From Smittia aterrima (lineage: Eukaryota > Arthropoda > Insecta > Diptera > Chironomidae), in contig CP093830.1 in the NCBI GenBank assembly GCA_033063855.1, positions 13,826,854 through 13,890,853 of the forward strand: DNA of 64,000 nt. The letters are read 5' to 3'. The notes under the pieces are model-generated. The model saw only the letters and a program-made list of their open reading frames with translations, was not told the origin of the DNA and searched no databases. A program made the translations under genes and the position numbers. The number at the start of each line of letters is the position of its first letter. Within the stretch, counting starts at the first letter, position 1. Shown piece after piece: positions 50,333-62,358 of this stretch.

Positions 50333-53300
50333 TTCTGTTTATTTCTTTTTTCAGTTACTTTCACAATCTGCTGAACGAGAAAATGTCAATCAAAAAATTC
50401 ATTAGCAATCACCCTTTAAATGAAACGTGATTTTATCAAGATTCTTCCGTTCGTCCGTTCATAGAAGCGTATTTTTCTCTAATAGATTTAGAACAATTTA
50501 AAGGTTAATTATTTTTTTTACACAAAGTTCATCGTTCTTTAAGAGATTAGAGATTAAATTTGCTATTTAATGAAAGTCGCCCTTGTGAAGCTTTCAATTG
50601 AAAAACCTCTCGTGAAAGTTGAAAGGCGAGAAAAGGCCTCGACCTTTCTCCGAAGGAAATTCACTTAGATACGAATTGAAAGAGGAAATCTGAATAAGAC
50701 ATCGGAAATTTTTGAACTGGAAATCTAATTTGTTTTTGAAATGGACCGTGTGAATTTTATTGCCTTAAGCAATTCAAGAAAACAGTGGCTTTGAAATATC
50801 ATTCGATAGCTTTAAGTGACAAATTCGATTTATAATTTCCGTTTGGCTCAACAACCTATCTCGACAGGTTTGGAATTATATATTTCATTTATTCAAGAAC
50901 ACATCAATTCAAATTCGTTTGTGCGAATCTAAAATTCTAACTAACATGGTTGCTGTTCTAAATAATCCAACTAGAGCTGCTAGAAATGTTGAACCTTCAT
51001 TAATGACTGAAACTTTGAAAAGCCGCAATCCATAATTGAGAGATAACTTTTAATTCCGCAGGAATGTTTACGCATTTCTTTATAGAATTTAATCTAAACA
51101 AATCAGCATCTGCGTTAATGGAAGTTCAAGGCTGATTTATTTAATTAAACATCAGGTGGTAAATGATGGTTGAAAATCTTAAACTTTATACAAATAGAAA
51201 AGTGACATGGACTTTTTCCCGACACTTTCTCCCGACACATCAAAGAAAACAGATTTTTAAGTTTCAAGTGATATTTCTGGAAAAAAAATTCATGGACGTT
51301 AACGAATTAACATTTCATCTTTATCTAGATGTAACTTTCTTGGCTACCTTAATCGTTTCTTCTTTTTCTTTGACATTCAGACGATTTTCCACGTCATCCA
51401 AGAGCTGCTTAAATGATATTATCGCTTAATACTTAATTCTATTCCCCCTGTAGATAAACGACTAGCTCGTTTCGCATTCCTCAAGGGAAATGAGCTTATC
51501 AAATCCAAAGAAAAATCCAATCAAAATAAAAGGAATTACTTCAAGCTGAGAAGAAAATAACTCACGTGAGCTCTTCTACTTTTTTCGTTCTAGAGCTTCT
51601 CAGAAATATTTTTATTGGAAAACTTTTTCCCCTTCAACTATTTTCTTATAGTGAAGAGATCAGCATTTTCCACCTCTGATTTCTACTTTTCATCTCGTCG
51701 CAAATAAAAGTTTTTGAATGTATGATGATGAGACTCTTCAAAGGTTAGAGAGATGGAAAATTACGTAAATGCATTCCCGAGAAAACTTTTATTAATTTAA
51801 TTTAAAATCGAAAGGATTCTCAGTGGGAAGACTTGTGTCTCAATTTTCCCGCACAGATTTTCAAAACAACATTACGGGAACTATGTTTATTATTATTACA
51901 ATACAACATAAGCTTGCTCGGATTTGAGAAATGGTTTTGTTAGACAACTCGTTTTTTTACTCCGTTGTGATTCCTTTCGAGACATGCTAAAGTGATTGTA
52001 CTTTGTTCCACGATAGCGACAGCGGGTACAATCATGGGAAGCATCAAGAAAACAAATTGTCGATGAAGGCGTGGAAATATTTTCCTTTTTCAGTATTAGG
52101 AGCCTTGTCATGAAAATTTGAGCCATCAGCATCTGTTGCGAGTGTCAAACTGTTCAAACACACATATCGACCAATTTATAATTTTTATTATTATTTATAA
52201 TACAACAAGGAAGCTTCTGGTATCTGGCTTTCGTTTACTTTTGTCTTGTTTTTCTTTACTTATCACGAAGGTTTCTAAGTAAACGTGGGTTGAAGTATGA
52301 GGAAATCATCTTGTTGTCTTATGATGAGACATTGTTGTAAAAGCATTAACTCGCTACTGGAGTACAAAGCTGGTTTGAAACTTCAGATGCCGGTGTTTAT
52401 CATCATCGCAAAACACTTTTGGAAACATTAAGGCTTCATCTGCAGGGAAACACCGTTTTAGCGACCTCAAAACTCACTAAACCGTTGCCATTTAATACCA
52501 GAATGTGTCACTTGAGAAACGCCGGAGAAAAATTTCTTAAATTTACATTAAGTGCGAAAAGGCAAGATGGGAAAAAAATCTTTCTAGCGAGACAAGAAAA
52601 AAACCGTCAGCTCAACTTGGGACACATGATGCTTTCAAAAAGTTTTTAAAGGAATTTCTTGAACGATCAAAATTTACGAGCTTCAAAAGTTCATTTACGC
52701 AATGGTATCATAATTAATAAATATTAATAAATATTGTTTTCTAATGTTTCCTCCTTTGCTCTTGTTGTTGACTAGAAATGATTAATATTGCTCAACGTTA
52801 ATCAGCACTTGTTTACACATATGAACGATAGCTTCTCTTGATAAAAGCGATGTTTCATGATGGAACGGGTGGAAAATCAATTAAATATCTTTTATGGATT
52901 CCCTTTTCTCTTGTTTGTAAATTAATCTAATTGAATGTTCATGCGACTTGAAACTGCATCACTATATTTTTGAAAGCCAGACAACTTCAAAGTTATCAAG
53001 TACGTGAGGATGAGAATCCTGCGATAGAGGTTAGCGCAATTTTAATTACTCACTCGACTTGTTTCACCGCCACATATCACGTTCACATAAAAATGATCTT
53101 TTAATAGCACTCAAAGTGTAATTATCTCGCTCCAGTTTTTCACATAAACTTCTGTGTTTATATTCCACTTCATATTTTTCGGCGAGGTGATAACTCCCAG
53201 CACACAAAAATCAAATAAATCTGGCCTCTTTCACTCACTAGCGAATTTTCCAACCAAATTCATTTATAAGTGAAATGGTTTACAATCAAATCTTTGACGT

Positions 53301-56300
53301 AATTTGGCGGAGTGTGAAGATTAAACTTTATTTCCACGTTTTGTTATCAGCAACACATCAGGACAAATAAAATCGGCGGAAACAAATCCAACGACTAATC
53401 TACTAAGCTACGGATTGTTTTTTTCGATGTTCCCGCTGTTGCTTTTTCCATGTCACTTTGCATAAATTTAGCAGCCGTATCATTCTTAATTAACATTTAC
53501 GAAATAAACAGTTTAGTTCGTCGCTCTTTGAGAGCTGACTGTCAGTTGAATGATAACGTGCCAAACGTTCTACAGTTTTATTGCAGACGAAAAAAGTTCT
53601 TTTTCGTGAAAAGCTTTAACCACTTTTTTCAATGTCGATTGAGAAGAAAAACAACAGACGAGGAGTTAGTCAATGTCACACTTTCTTCTTTGCTTCAAGA
53701 AACAGCTTTTAATTGCTGAGCTTTAATGTCTCGCAAAATTTAACACTTCGTGCTGGTGGAAGTAATCGAGCAGTTTTTACAACACCTCAATTTCATTATT
53801 CAAGCTTTTTCCAAAAGCTTCTTAAGTTATCAACTCTCGTTCAAGAGTTTCACTCGAGAAGAAAAAACTTTTTAATGAACAATTTCTAGTTGCACTTTGC
53901 TATGGAAATTCACAAGAGCAATCGAAGTTTTTATAAAACCATTTTCGCGTCCGACACGGCCGGAGAGCTGCTGATAACTGAACAGAATTTTCTTTCATTC
54001 ACAGACTTTTGTTAGGATTTTTCTCTTTCTCTTCAGAAGAGAGAAGAAAATGTTTTTCCACAGAATCATGAAATGCAGTATGAAAGTTTCTTCTTCTTCA
54101 AACATGGCATCAGAATAATGTTTTAAGGACGAAAGTGTTTCCTTTTCTTATGTCTCAGAGCCTTTCAACGTGACTTGAGAACGGTCATGCTTTCTTAACC
54201 CAGTTTTCTATCGAAAACCAAACACATCATAAATGGACATGCTGAGAAAATATTAAAGAACTTTGCTCGTCGCAGAGCAGATTCGCAGCGTCAGTTTAAC
54301 AACACTTATGCTTGTTTGTTTGCATACCACTTAAAAATATATCGAATGCAGTTCTACTGACTTTGCTGTTTATGCTCTTAAGCATCGCTTGAAGCCCCAC
54401 AGCAAAGCCAACATCATGGTTTTTATTGCTGACAGAAAGAAAAAGGGAATTTTCTCGTATGCAACATCGTTTTTCTATATTTTCGCTTTTTACTGTCTTC
54501 CGATACTTTCACTTTCGTCAATATTGACATTTTTTAGGAAGACGCAATTTGATATCATTTCATCTTTTCTTTTATGGATCGCTTCTCGTCGACTTTTTGT
54601 TGAGAGCCCTTTGCAGTGTTTAGTCATTTCCTAAAAAATAAGGAGATTGTGAATGTTTGATATTTTTTCCTAGAAAGTACTCTTCAGGAGAAAACCTTAA
54701 GCTTCTCATTTGTTTCTTTAGTCGCAACTTGCTTTTTCACCTGAAAACTGGTAATGACGACTTCCATTTCAAGATCGTACCTCGTTTTCATTTCTTCTGT
54801 CATAAACATTTCATCATTGCCGAATGAACTTGAAACCAGAAAGATCAGCCCCGCAAGAAAAACCCTTTTCGCTTATCATTTAAAGGAATTTATTCATCAG
54901 GGTTCTATGCCAGACATTATAAACTTTATTGATTAACCTGTTGTATAAATTATTTTAGGATACAAACTTAAACAAGACGTTAGATGATGGTCCTCTTTTC
55001 GAAAGATCTGCTTCTAGAATCAGTTGCCTTTAATTTTTTTTTGCTCCGTAACTAGAGCTCTAATAAGTTTAGTTCGTGTTTAATCTGGATCTTGAGTTAT
55101 TTTTGTGTTGTCTTTTGTTACTTCTTTGAATGAAAGTAGTGAAATCTTATCGAATGAAGTCAATCTGGCCAGGTGTTGTTGACGTCAGTTCAATATTTGC
55201 GAAATCATTTCATGGATGGACAACAAACATGAAGATGGTGTACGTTACATTCGAGTCGTTTAATCCATTATCGGCTCGTTCGTCATTATGTGTGCAAATA
55301 TTTTCCTAACAGCTTCGATTTCTCTTTGACATGCTAATATCGTAATGATTTTATTAGAAACGAGGAAAAACGAAAAAGCTTCTTTGATTATAAAATTTCG
55401 TGGCTTCCAGATTTAAACAAATTTCATTTTGCTAAAACTTTTGATTTATTTAAACTTTCTGCAAAACACGTAGAAAAGCCTTTCAAAATTCATTTGATAT
55501 TTTTTTCCAAGCTCGTGTCAAACATTTTTCAACGAACGTGATTCTGACGTTCTCCGTGATTCTATGTCAGCGACTCGTTATAAGTCAAGTAACCAGATGG
55601 AAAATAAAGTCAATCATTGCCTGCGATCATGTTTTATGAATGAATGAATTCGACACGACATCTACTTCTAACACCGCACTGAGCCATTCAAATGGAAAAC
55701 ACGATTGATTTCCCTAGGCAGTTTTAATCTAAACAAGAAGAAATTTAGATGGGCTGGTCTTAAAGATGACTTGAGAAACTCTGGAATTCTTAAAAAAATT
55801 AATTAAAAGAATGTCTTTTCATTTTGACAAGCTCATTCAAAGAATGAGTATTTGCAATTCAAATTTTATGAAAATACTTTATCAATTTAATAAATTGAAT
55901 TTATAGAAAACTCGAGGAAATAATAGAATCTGATTATACGAATCATCACACTTTTAAGGCGCCTCGTTGTTTGATTCTGAGTTTTGGGGCGAATACCTCT
56001 TAAAAATTAATTAATATGCAGCAACATATTAGAATAGATCTAGTAGATTTTGATTCACTGATTTTTACCACAATTTGTTGCTGAGGTCAATAAATAAATT
56101 TGTTGAGCTTTTACTTTGATTATTTGATCTCATCAAACTGGGAACTATTAAACTTTCGGGTTAGATGAAAAGCTCGATGTTGATGCAATGCGCTTTCCGC
56201 TAATGCGATTTCCGTGTGTGAGGAGGAAACTTGTCGTCCTCATTTATTCGTCACACGATGACAATGATGACGCTTCAGCTTTACGAAGCTACTCTCGATA

Positions 56301-56548
56301 GCTCGATTGTTGACATCCAATCTGTCTCAATGAATATTTTCGATAGAAAACAAAGCAGATTGTCATGTAGAAATCTGAAAGTCTGAAATACTCGCGAATG
56401 TTTTAAAAATTTCTACTGTTTTGTTTCTTATCTAAATCTTATCACCTCTGAGTCAGTCAGTTTGACTGATAGCAAGATAAAAATGTGTGCAACCACTTTA
56501 TAATTTAGTTTAATTTTAAAACTCGTTGGGTGAACGTCAATTGTGATC
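50333..56548. other. 6-kb non-coding stretch between AstC-R and RhoGEF
   Basis: The 5' side of the receptor gene. Open frames are short and featureless; several start at TTG or GTG (for example 54389-54634, +). It probably holds AstC-R promoter and leader exons and the RhoGEF promoter. Nothing specific was recognised. Confidence 0.55.
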
Positions 56549-57610
56549 ATGAGTGGAAAAGATCAGGATGAATTTAAATTCGAAAATCTTCGAAGTAAAT
56601 TTGTTAATATGCAACAACCTGTTTTAAAAAATATTCTGAAGACACCTCCAAAGCCACAAAAAGTTCTAATGAGAATAGAATCAACAAGAACTCCTCCTGA
56701 AGGCCGTAGAGGTTTTCGAGAGAAAGACTATCGGGATTTGATATCGAGTAGCCTTTCAGAAGGTAGCTCATCTGAATATGACACATCGATTCGTGGGAAC
56801 CCGAACATAATCGGTTCAAGACAATTGAAGTAGGTTATCTTATCTTTTACGTTGTTTCTACGAATATTGGCTTTGTGTATGTCAACTGATATTGATAAAA
56901 AAAAATATTTCAGAACAGCAGATTCAAAACATTTACGACGACATGAATTCGCCGAAGATGAAATTGACGATAGGGAGGATAAAAGCAGTCGAAATTCTTT
57001 CGACAGCTTTGAATCTAGTGATGAAGATAATGAAAAATTTAAAGAAAATCTAAAACGTATTTCGCATTCATCAAGAGTTATCCAAGAACTTTTGGAAACC
57101 GAACTAAATTACGTGGCAAATCTTAAGCGAGGCATAGAAGAGTATATCTCACCTTACGATTCAGTATCACTTCCAAGTGCACTAGTGGGCAAAAAAAAAA
57201 TTTTGTTCTCGAACATCGAAATAATTCACCGGCTACACGAATCAAAGTTCCTTCCCAGTTTGCTTGAATGTGGAGATGATCCAGAGAAAGTCGCCGATGT
57301 CTTCTCAACTTTCATCGATGGCTTTGAACTCGATATTTACATAATTTACGCTCTCAACAGAACTAAATCTGATAAGCTATGCCGAGAGCATGAAGATTTC
57401 TTCAAGGGAATTCAAAAGGATCAGCTCGGGATTGGAAGCTTCTTGATTCGACCAATCCAACGTCTCCCAAGGTATGAAATGTTGCTTGCTGCTATAGTGA
57501 AAGACCTAATGAAAGATCTTGATGGAAATAAGCCAGCCATCGCTGCTTGTTGTCGCGCCGAGAAACACATTCAGCGATTGCTCAACCAAATGAACGAACA
57601 TCTTCCTTAA
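56549..57610 (+). CDS. RhoGEF with DH domain only
   Basis: Guanine nucleotide exchange factor for Rho-family GTPases. Exons 56549-56829 and 56914-57610 join in phase (donor AA|GTAGGT, a weak match; acceptor TTTCAG) for 325 residues. The open frame extends two codons upstream but begins with GTG, so the ATG at 56549 is chosen. Residues 1-145 are low-complexity, Ser/Asp/Glu-rich and probably disordered. The Dbl-homology domain spans about 147-325: CR1 VIQELLETELNYVANLKRGI and CR3 LIRPIQRLPRYEMLL are both clear. The protein stops just after the last DH helix (LNQMNEHLP), and the next kilobase has no frame that could encode a PH domain. Sequence style resembles the puratrophin/Trio-like group; no symbol assigned. 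Confidence 0.8.
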
Positions 57611-59220
57611 ATGAACAGCTCGACATCTGAAGTTACCTAGAATGACTCTTCTGCGAGGCCGAAAACGGCACCTTTGATGCTCATCCTTATAATATATTTA
57701 TCATTAATTAAGTTACGCAAGCAAAAGTTTATAGTCTCGTCTCGTAGTGACATTTTCTGATCTTATAAATCGATTTTTGTTAAATCCCCGATAAAAAAAA
57801 TTTCACATAAAATTTTGCCTTCTTTAACAAATTAAACTTTTAATTGCGTATGGAATAACTACATATATGATGAATCTCCATTGTGATGCTATATGATTCA
57901 AATGATAGAAACAAACAACATCGCCAACAGTCAGTTTAACAGTAACGATATTTGCTTCTGAAACTGTTTTCAGAGAAAATTCTTTTTGGAGACCGAAAAT
58001 CTGCTAATTGACATTAATCCGACAAATGTGAGGATGAGACATTCTGAAAGGTTAAGGCTATAAACATTATGCGATAAAGTTTATTAATTGATAAGATTGA
58101 CATGATAGCTCGAAAATGTTCCTAACAAATTTTGTTATAGTAAGAATCAACATCTGAAATTTCATTCACCAACATTTAGCTTCAGTTTAGCAACTAAATT
58201 TATGGTTTAAGAATATTCGTAAGTTCATGTTTTGTCAGTGCCGTCAATTGATACTGTCGTCATAAGTTATGATTCATAACCTTTGGCAATAAAGAATATT
58301 TCATTAAGCTTCATTTGTTTTCAAATTGAGCAGAAGCTTTACACATGGGCTGTTTATACTTTATTTCCAGAAAATTATTCTAATAAAACAGGGATTTTCC
58401 CACATAACTGTTCAGCCATAGAATTAGGGTTTCCGAAATATTTTCTTCTTAATACAAGAATGGAATGCGGAAACGAATATATCGCCTAGTCATGCTTATT
58501 AGCAGTTGAGCTTCAGATTATTTTTCAGCGACTCGATAAATATTTCATGAGCAAGTAATCTCGATTTAATAGGAAAAGAAAAAGTTAAAATTTATTTGGA
58601 AGCTCAATCGATGTCAATCTGGATCACAAATGATTTTATTTTGGTTCCTTGCTAATTAAATAAATGAGGTAATGTGGACCGAACAAAGCACTACTTTAGA
58701 TAAGTAAAAGCTTATTTTTATCGCTTGTCATTCGCTCGTGTTCATTGCTTCCCCTTCATTCAACGACGTTTATGGTTACGAATTCTAATTAATTAGGAAA
58801 TTTCATTTTAGGAAACAGCCAACTCAAATGAATTTTAAGGAGATCGTTAACCCAATCGAGATAAATAAATTCTGCTATCTCATCGCCTTTTAGAGTTCCA
58901 CAAATAATTTTCCGCTGTTCGCAAATCAACGATCCTTAGGGGATAATAAGTTTTCATTTCAAGAACGAATTTGATGATCCAATCAACGGGAAAATGCCTC
59001 AAAAAGTTTGAAATAAATTTGGAGACACGTCTGTCTCTTCAGTTAATGAACTCCCAGTCGATTTCTTAGCCGTCAAAATAAATTTTTCAATGCGTAACGA
59101 GCGTCATCCGTAATTTGATCAACAACCATTTTAAGCTCAGACATATTGATGCCTCAAGAGAATCGATTCGTCTTAAAACGATTTAATTTTATTTCTCTTT
59201 AAAAATGAAAATTGTGAATT
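57611..59220. other. Convergent intergenic region, RhoGEF / nsun2
   Basis: The two flanking genes end towards each other. The right half is copy B of the inverted duplication. A frame at 58283-58489 (+) starts at ATG but overlaps the duplicated block and has no features. Confidence 0.55.
58431..59168 (-). repeat. Duplicated non-coding block, copy B (inverted relative to copy A)
   Basis: Reverse-complement partner of 44403-45175. It ends 53 bp from the nsun2 stop codon, so on the minus strand it probably forms the nsun2 3'UTR or downstream flank. Read on that strand, a 23-codon open frame beginning MSELKMVV is intact here, while in copy A its first ATG is TTG and a TAA truncates it. Homology is strongest at the nsun2-proximal end and again at 58508-58558. 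Confidence 0.85.
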
Positions 59221-61494
59221 TTAATCGTCGATTTCAATTATTTCAGGTTCATTTAGTTTTTCTTGTTCATCATCAGCGTCACCAGACCCGCCCACTTCTT
59301 CAGTGGTGTTCTTCTCCTTCTTCATCTTTTCTTCAAATTTGTTGACATCTGTAAATTAAAGAGCTATTAAGCACAGAAACGTAATTACAATTTCTTGTAT
59401 GTACCATATTTTGATAAATCAGCTCCAAGAAGTCTCAGCATGTGAATAGAGTCGTTCACGTCAATGTACGCACGCAAAGTTTTGTTTCCCCTCCAACCAA
59501 CTAAATGCAATTCCATATTCTCATCCTTAAAATGAAGAACGCAACTTCCTGAGGAAACTGCTTCGTGTTGTTTTTGACTTTCTTCAGTCAAATCCGAAAC
59601 TTGCGGAGGATTTTGAGGATCCAAGTTGTTGAGCATCATGACGAGGTCGTCACGTGTAAGGTGAATTCTTCGTTTGTCTCCAATATATTGATCGACATTA
59701 TGCAAACCTTCGTTAGCCAATCGGAAACTGCACTCCATGTTGCGATTGTCGCAACGTGAGAAGGTCTTGACGCCGGAATTGATGAGCTTAATATTTAGTT
59801 CGTTATTTTTGAGAAGGGATCTGATTTCAGGCGAGCAAAGGTAAATATTCTTTTTCTTGCCAACTAAGCAACGAGTCAACAGACACTCAGGATTGAAAGT
59901 CTCATCGAGTTCGTAGAAGTTCTTAAGCTGTGTATAAACTTCCTCTTGTGGAGTGAAGAATACAAACGGATCTTCTCGGAAGCCGCCATAATGGATTTTC
60001 TTCTTCTTACGTGGATTCTCTTCGCCATCATTAGTTGTAGCGACTGCATCTGATCCGTTATTAGAGTTAGCGAGTTTCCGTGCGTTGCTTAGCATAGCTT
60101 TCTCATTGACTTCAGATTCCCATGGCATCAACCGACGCTTTTCAAGAACTGAGACGAAGAAAGCGCCAGTATTCTGTTGATGAGGTAATACGCGAATGCA
60201 ATGTTGTAGGTTGTACTTTTCGAGTTCTTCAGCAGGTGGTGCAAACATTTCTTTGTGAAGAAGTGTTTGCAAATCTGAAGGGACCTCGCTCCATGACTTG
60301 AAGAAACGTAAATCTTTCGATGCCGGTTCCCAATAAGTCATTCCCGGATTATATTTTAATCCTTTGACTGCAGCACTAGCGTCGACTAGTTCCATTGCAC
60401 CTCCACATTCGCGAATCAAACGACAAAGTACAGCTTCATTTTCGATCGGATTAAGTGAGCAAGTTGAATAAACCATTCTTCCTCCAACTTCCAACATTTC
60501 AGCGCCACGTCTAGCGATTCGATATTGAACGCCGTGTAAAGCCAATGCATTTGCTTGTGACCATTTCAACCAAATATCGGGATTCTTTCTCATAGTTCCA
60601 TCACCACTGCAAGGCACATCGGCGAGAATTCTGTCAAACTTTACTAGTTTCAACTTGTCGTCTTCATCGGGCATGAAGAGATTTGGAAATTGTCCGGCTT
60701 CTGAATTTGTGATCAAGGTACACGGAGAGTTTAATCGTTTAGCTTGATGGACCAGCATATAACAACGTTTGTTGTCAACGTCATTTGCCAATACGAATCC
60801 TGTTGGCATCTTTCCACTGCCTTCGCTATGCAGTGCTTCAATGATTTGAGCTGTCTTAGAACCAGGAGCAGCACACAGATCGAGACATTTGTGATGTGGC
60901 TTAACATCGAGGACAATCGGTGGAATCATTGAAACGGCTTCTTGTCGACTGATACTGCCGGTTTTAGTCTCCGCAATAAGAAAATTATGCAACTTAAACA
61001 AATGCTCGGATCTTCGAATGTCTTTTCTTGTCAACTCTAATTGCCAAGCGAGCTCATCAGGATACCAACAGAGACTTTTCGGTTTTAACACTTCTCCATC
61101 ACCTCCCTCAAGCTCTTTGACTCCACTCAAATAATCAACAAAGAGTTTCTCCTTGACGATTTCCAGCAAACGTTTTGATTCACCTTTGGAACTTGTGATT
61201 CTAAATGTTACCGGCAAATTGTCTCTCAATGCGGCAACGAATTCCTGATATTCAGCCTCTGGACAAACTTTTTGATATTTGTAATACATCTCGAAGTTCT
61301 CGTTCTCTCGGATGATCTCTTTGTAAGGTTCTTGACGAGCATCATACGGCTCAGGTCTCGTGTTGACAGCCTTGTTCTGAAAAGTTTTGTATTCGTAAAA
61401 TGTTTTTCATTCGTTTACTGATTAATTCACTTACTTTGTTGTTTCTTTTGCGTTGTGCAAAATGATTTGCTCTTCCTTTGCCTTTTCTACCCAT
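59221..61494 (-). CDS. Nsun2: NSUN2-type RNA (cytosine-5) methyltransferase
   Basis: SAM-dependent enzyme that makes m5C in tRNAs (variable loop and wobble region) and other RNAs, mostly nuclear. Exons 61494-61435, 61376-59405, 59348-59221 are in phase and give 719 residues, the usual size. The basic N-terminus (MGRKGKGRANHFAQRKR) fits a nuclear or nucleolar signal. SAM-binding motif I DLCAAPGSKTA starts at residue 186. Motif IV DVPCSGDGTMRKNP places Cys276 and motif VI STCSLNPIENE places Cys326, the two-cysteine pair of the RsmB/NOL1/NSUN family (human NSUN2 Cys271 and Cys321). The C-terminus is acidic and disordered. The last intron is short (56 bp); reading through it would replace the acidic tail with three residues. 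Confidence 0.96.
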
Positions 61495-61654
61495 TTTCAA
61501 TAATTATCAACAAGTATTGTATTTATAATTCTTTCAATACAATAATTTATAAGCACGTTTCACAAGAGGGTCTTTCGCTCGTATTTACTTTCGATATACC
61601 CCCCAGTTCCTAAATTTTCAAAACAAATATTTTGAAACGAGAAAAAAGCCGAAA
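61495..61654. promoter_or_regulatory. Compact bidirectional promoter, nsun2 / COA1-like
   Basis: Only 160 bp separate the start codons of the two divergently transcribed genes, so both promoters and both 5' leaders must share it. No TATA box is obvious in either direction. Co-regulation is inferred from spacing. Confidence 0.6.
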
Positions 61655-62136
61655 ATGTTCTCAAACAGATTTCTAACTAAAGTTTCGGTTTATGTTGCAA
61701 TCGGGGGAATCACTTCGGTACTAATTATGCGATCTATTCTGTGTGACAAGGTGAGAAGGCAAGATTATTTCAAACAAGCGATGAAAGAGCTAAAAAACCA
61801 TGAAGGTAACTAGTTTTATCAAAAAAGAATTGTTTAGTTATTGATAAAAGATAAAGAATAACAAACACTTCAATTTTAGGAGCTAAATCAATTCTTGGTG
61901 AACCAATTCAAGAAGTAGGAATTGATCTGGGAGAGCCCAATTATGCTAACCAAGAGAAGGCTCACTTTGAAGTTAAAGTTAAAGGTCCACAATCTCGAGG
62001 AAAAATGTATTTATGGGCCGAGAAACCAGAGAAGGAATCAGAGAAGTGGAACGTAACAAGAATTGAATTCCAGCTTAAAGGCGACGATGAGAAGCGACTT
62101 ATTATTAAGAAATCAGATTATAGCCAAAGCAATTAA
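61655..62136 (+). CDS. COA1/TIMM21-like mitochondrial assembly factor
   Basis: Exons 61655-61805 and 61880-62136, in phase, 135 residues. The N-terminus is basic then hydrophobic (about residues 9-27), an inner-membrane anchor. It is followed by the family pattern: a helix with YFKQAMKELKNHEGA, then ILGEPIQ, a polar stretch, VKVKGPQSRGKMYLWAE, and a closing beta segment with LIIKKSDY. This matches the COA1 family (cytochrome c oxidase assembly factor 1 and the related TIM21 fold), which helps early COX1 assembly and complex I biogenesis. Length matches human COA1. It lies 222 bp upstream of the next gene on the same strand, another mitochondrial protein. Confidence 0.8.
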
Positions 62137-62358
62137 AGACGGGGTTTGAATAAAATCAGCACTTAATTAGAGTAAAGTTCAAGCAGCTCTTATAAGGATC
62201 CAGCACATGACGAAACTTTATTCAACAAATAACAAATCAAACAAAAGCGCGCATGATCCGCGTTTCGAAATCTCACTGTAGTCAGCTGTTGAGAAAATAT
62301 TTTCAAAACAACTGAGTGATAGTAAAAAGTGAAAAATCTTAAAATAGCGGTCAGCGCG
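62137..62358. other. Short intergenic spacer
   Basis: 222 bp between the COA1-like stop and the first ATG of the PDPR-like gene. It must contain the 3' end of one and the promoter of the other. The downstream open frame extends back to a GTG at 62329 but has no ATG before 62359. Confidence 0.6.
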
